From Litorivita sp050633545 (GTDB taxonomy: Bacteria > Pseudomonadota > Alphaproteobacteria > Rhodobacterales > Rhodobacteraceae): a stretch of DNA of 64,000 nucleotides. Shown in pieces: positions 61,030-64,000 of the stretch. Below the pieces are notes generated by a model. It saw nothing but the letters and a program-made list of their open reading frames with translations, did not search any database and had not been told where the DNA came from. Position 1 is the first letter of the stretch. Each line of letters starts with the position of its first letter. Where the stretch lies: NCBI GenBank assembly GCA_050633545.1, contig JBOEGS010000001.1, positions 558,001-622,000 on the forward strand. Direction: 5' to 3'. Both the position numbers and the translations under genes were made by a program.

Positions 61030-62850
61030 TTAGCCGGCCTGCTCTGGCTCATCGGCAGGGAAAAGCGCGATCAGACGCGTGCCGGGGGACCCTTTTAGGG
61101 GGTCATCGCTGCGCATCATTTTCAATTCTCCGGCGGCAGTCACCCGCCCGAGCAACTTCGCCTCGGGGTTTTTCTCGCGCCACTCTTTCGCGCCAAATTC
61201 CTCGGTCAAACGGGTCAATGCGATGCGCCATCCCGCCGCCAGTTTGGCGTTCAATTCGTCCAAGGTTTCAGCCCCGCCAAAATTACGCCCGCCGAGCGTT
61301 TTGGGCAATGCATGTCGGGCGCTATCGCTCTTCTGTCGCCCCAACTGAAACACATTCGCGCGCCCGAATTCAGGCGACAGATCGGTGGTGACCAGCGTGT
61401 TGTAGGCATCATTGTCCGTGGCGGCGATCACCGTCCTATAGGAAATGATCTCGACCGAATGTTCGGCTGCTTCGGACAGGATATCGCCGTAATATACCGG
61501 CAAGCCCTCGGCGCGCGCGCCGCGCAAACGGCCAAGGTTCGGATCCGCCACCAGCACCGGCAAGCCTGCTTTGGTGACTGCTTTGCCCAGTTCAATAGAA
61601 AACTTTGACCCACCGATCAGCAACAGCCCCGGCTCTTCGGCGTCAGCCAACCCCAACAACCGCGCGAACGGGATCAATGTGAAGCCGTGCAAAACCACAG
61701 TGACGGCAACGAGAACAAAGGCCAAGGGCGCAATCAACGCGCCGTCTTCAACACCGATTGCGCCAAGACGTTCTCCAAACAGGCCCGCAACCGCGACCAA
61801 AACCACGCCGCGCGGCCCCGTCATCGCGACCAAAATCCGCTCATTCCAAGGCAAATCAGACCCCGCAAGCGAAATCAGCACAGTCAACGGCCGCGCGACG
61901 AAAACAACCAGCGCCACAAAGACCGCCGCGCGCCAATCCAATTGCGTCAGCAGTTGGAATTTCATAGAGGCCGCAAGCAGGATGAACACGCCAGAGACGA
62001 GCAAAACCGTCGCATGTTCTTTGAAGCGGCGCAGTTCTTCATAGGACGGCAACCGCGCATTGGCGATCCAGACCCCCATGACCGTCACAGCCAAAAGCCC
62101 GCTTTCGTGCAGCACTTGGTCGGAGATTGCGAAAACCGCGATCAGCACAGTGAACAGGATCGGCACCTTCATATATTCGGGGACATACCCACGTTTGAAG
62201 GCCACGGCGATGCCCCAGCCGCCCAAAATACCAAGCCCCGTTGCGACAACAACGCCAACAGCTAACTGTCCAATGGCCCCAGAGATCGTTTCCGTTGCGC
62301 GCAAGACCAACACCACTTCGAAGGCCAAAACCGCCGCCAAAGCACCAATCGGGTCATTGACGATTGCTTCCCACTGCAAGAGGGCCGCGGGGCGGCGCGG
62401 CAGTCGCGCTTGGCGCAGCATCGGCGCAATCACGGTCGGCCCTGTCACGATCATGATGCCGCCAAAAACAGCCGAGCTTTCCCAACCCAACCCAGCGCCG
62501 TAATGCAGCACCAAAGTGGACACCAACCACCCCAAAGGTGCGCCGATGAACACCAATCGCCTGACCCCGTCTGCCGCATCGCGCAAATGGCTTCGGTTCA
62601 AGGTCAAACCGCCCTCGAACAAGATCACTGCAACAGCCAGCGATATAATAGGCCCAGTCAGCGCCCCGATATCTCGAGCAGGATCAAATATTTCGGTTGC
62701 CGGACCGATGATCAAACCAGCGACCAACATCAAAACGATTGCTGGCATATTGAGACGCCACGCCAACCATTGAGACCCGACGCCCAATCCGCCCACCAGA
62801 GCAATCGCCATCATTGGCTCCAAAGCGCCCTGTGTTTCTGCAATTGCCAT
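61030..62850 (-). CDS. CPA1-type sodium(potassium)/proton antiporter with C-terminal regulatory domain
   Basis: A 606-residue protein. The first 400 residues form a 12-to-13-helix antiporter of the monovalent cation:proton antiporter-1 type, with the Asp pair region QWEAIVNDPIGALAAVLAFE and the LMLVAGLIIGPATEI and GPRGVVLVAVAGLF segments. The C-terminal part (from about residue 415, LLLIGGSKFSIELGKAV...) looks like a TrkA-N/RCK nucleotide-binding domain followed by a short RCK-C-like tail. It exports Na+ or K+ for pH and salt homeostasis. ATG 62850 has AGGAG 9 bases upstream. Confidence 0.9.
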   Translation of the reverse strand: MAIAETQGALEPMMAIALVGGLGVGSQWLAWRLNMPAIVLMLVAGLIIGPATEIFDPARDIGALTGPIISLAVAVILFEGGLTLNRSHLRDAADGVRRLVFIGAPLGWLVSTLVLHYGAGLGWESSAVFGGIMIVTGPTVIAPMLRQARLPRRPAALLQWEAIVNDPIGALAAVLAFEVVLVLRATETISGAIGQLAVGVVVATGLGILGGWGIAVAFKRGYVPEYMKVPILFTVLIAVFAISDQVLHESGLLAVTVMGVWIANARLPSYEELRRFKEHATVLLVSGVFILLAASMKFQLLTQLDWRAAVFVALVVFVARPLTVLISLAGSDLPWNERILVAMTGPRGVVLVAVAGLFGERLGAIGVEDGALIAPLAFVLVAVTVVLHGFTLIPFARLLGLADAEEPGLLLIGGSKFSIELGKAVTKAGLPVLVADPNLGRLRGARAEGLPVYYGDILSEAAEHSVEIISYRTVIAATDNDAYNTLVTTDLSPEFGRANVFQLGRQKSDSARHALPKTLGGRNFGGAETLDELNAKLAAGWRIALTRLTEEFGAKEWREKNPEAKLLGRVTAAGELKMMRSDDPLKGSPGTRLIALFPADEPEQAG

Positions 62851-63520
62851 GGCGTATTTCTCCTGTTGCGCACCCAAATGTCTCAACTTCGCCGCGGCTT
62901 GGCAATATGCCGTTTTGCCCTCTCCAATTGCCCCCGAAGCGACGTCGGGTTCAACGGGCTGCGCGCCTTGGATGCGCGCGCACATCGGCCCCGCTCCCGA
63001 CCAATCCTTTGGACACCCCGCCTTCTAAATATAAATGTAGAAATGGAAAAGCGCGATAGCCCTGTCCTTGGCCGGATCGACTTTCGTGCAGTTTCTATTT
63101 ACCGCACGAAAGCGTCACGAACTTCGGCAGGACAATACAAAGTTGCGGCTCCTCTTTGCTCAAAGAAGATGACGATGAGCCAAAAAGCTTTCTTATCGAA
63201 TACCGCTGTTTGGCCCCATTGCGCTGATGTCAAAGGCGACGATGGCTTGGTCTATCCAAAACGTGACTACAGATAAATCGCCTTTGGCGCGCTCCTTTTT
63301 CGCAGGAAAATCACGGTCGGCGTCATTGACGCTGCGCGGCTATGTTTGCATCGCCAAGCTGCGCCGCGCGCTAATAGGCGGCGGCACGATGCCGCCCAAT
63401 CGGCGCGTAGCGCTCATAGACAGATGCACAGCTTGCAACAAAAGTGGCTCGATTTTCGGCAACGCGCCGTATGTCTGCGTTCAACCAAAGGTCACGGAAA
63501 TGCGTTGGGCGGGTAAATCA
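62851..63520. other. Gene-poor stretch of 670 bases with a 9-base inverted repeat
   Basis: I see no convincing gene on either strand. The base composition is less G+C-rich than the neighbours, and frames are broken. A perfect inverted repeat, CTTTCGTGC and GCACGAAAG, spans 63081-63112 with a 14-base spacer. The first 60 bases contain the antiporter leader. Confidence 0.55.
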
Positions 63521-64000
63521 TCAAGCACAAGAAGCAGGCCGGACGCCGACAAACGGAGACTGCGCCATCCAGTCCTGCGCTGTATTTATCAGGTGCCTCG
63601 GCCCGTCCAAGTAAATAGTCTCGGCCTCAACGCCCAACTGCACTCCCACATCGCCCAACCAAAGCGCAATCAAATTCTCAAGCGTTGCGGTCAGGTAGAC
63701 ATCAACCTCGTGGCCAGGATCATCCATGCATAAGTCGACCGTTCCGTTATTCGCAATGACCCACCATTTATTGAGGTCCTCGCGATCGGATATTTGCACG
63801 AGGATCACGGTTTTCCCGTCCGGTAGGGCTTCGGTCTTGAGCGTGCGGTGAAAATCCCAAATGAACCCGCCCACATCGCAGTCTTGCGCCGCGATGCTGC
63901 GTTTGCGCCACCGCATACCCCAAACCGCCATATTCTCGATGATTGGGCCAAGCTCCCGACCAGAGCGCGTGAGCTTGTATTCGCCCGCTTGCCCCGAGGA
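63521..64000 (-). CDS. HxlR-family regulator with C-terminal SCP2-like domain (partial)
   Basis: About 159 codons are visible; the N-terminus lies beyond the right edge. The first visible residues, QAGEYKLTRSGRELGPIIEN, are the end of an HxlR winged helix (wing plus last helix). The remaining part, from about the WDFHRTLKTEALPDGK stretch, with TLENLIALWLGD and a C-terminal TAQDWMAQSPF, resembles the SCP2/sterol-carrier-like domain that follows the DNA-binding part in a subset of HxlR proteins. Target genes are unknown. Confidence 0.8.
   Translation of the reverse strand, partial: SSGQAGEYKLTRSGRELGPIIENMAVWGMRWRKRSIAAQDCDVGGFIWDFHRTLKTEALPDGKTVILVQISDREDLNKWWVIANNGTVDLCMDDPGHEVDVYLTATLENLIALWLGDVGVQLGVEAETIYLDGPRHLINTAQDWMAQSPFVGVRPASCA

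Noticed and set aside
63227..63733. 168-codon frame antisense to the HxlR gene's 3' end
   Set aside because: It overlaps the real HxlR coding sequence, and its translation shows no family pattern or start signal.

Overview
The window looks like a chromosome or large replicon segment of an alphaproteobacterium, most likely a marine Rhodobacteraceae (Roseobacter-group) denitrifier. The reasons are the high G+C content, the norCBQD / nirS / clade-I nosRZDFYLX gene content, the abundance of TRAP and tripartite tricarboxylate transporters, and the tight ATGA or TGATG stop/start overlaps. I see no rRNA, tRNA, CRISPR array or insertion sequence.

Layout. (1) 1-18.4 kb is a denitrification island. 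It holds norCBQD (norD runs off the left edge), nnrS, divergent nirS, two unknown small genes, a periplasmic cytochrome c, and nosX-L-Y-F-D-Z-R headed by a DUF2946-like gene. TTRAC-N4-RTCAA dyads of the FNR/NnrR type precede norC (4437), nirS (5858) and the nos operon (18413), with a weaker copy at 7801. No haem d1 biosynthesis genes are present. (2) 18.5-27.5 kb is a TonB-dependent metal/siderophore uptake island: tonB, two exbD, exbB, an outer-membrane receptor, a FatB/CeuE-type ABC transporter and a DUF2218 gene. (3) 28.0-30.9 kb is a 960-residue protein that joins a sulfotransferase-like domain to a glycoside-hydrolase-like domain. (4) 31.0-34.5 kb is the nadABC operon for quinolinate and NAD synthesis.

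(5) 34.6-39.8 kb is an IclR-controlled module: an SMP-30-like lactonase, a 3-hydroxyisobutyrate-dehydrogenase-like enzyme and TcuA/TcuB-type tricarballylate dehydrogenase. (6) 39.9-60.8 kb is a large acyl-CoA catabolic region. It starts with a TetR regulator, a TRAP transporter, an Fe-type alcohol dehydrogenase, an acyl-CoA dehydrogenase, an ADP-forming acyl-CoA synthetase and a CaiB/BaiF protein, followed by a tripartite tricarboxylate transporter that is visibly decaying (amber codon and internal deletions in tctA, internal deletion in tctC). It continues with an SDR, a DUF35 protein, a thiolase, an enoyl-CoA hydratase, a nitronate-monooxygenase-like flavoprotein, an orphan molybdenum-hydroxylase large subunit, two hotdog thioesterases and a two-subunit CoA-transferase. 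The content suggests uptake and CoA-dependent degradation of one or more organic acids; the substrate cannot be read from the sequence. (7) 61-64 kb has a cation/proton antiporter with a regulatory C-terminus, a gene-poor stretch, and a partial HxlR regulator running off the right edge.

How the parts relate: nitrite is reduced by NirS, NO by NorCB and N2O by NosZ, with electrons probably passing through the small cytochrome c. NosZ needs copper (NosDFYL) and flavin (NosX acting on NosR). The TonB island lies directly beside the nos operon but is separated from it by a terminator and the nos promoter.
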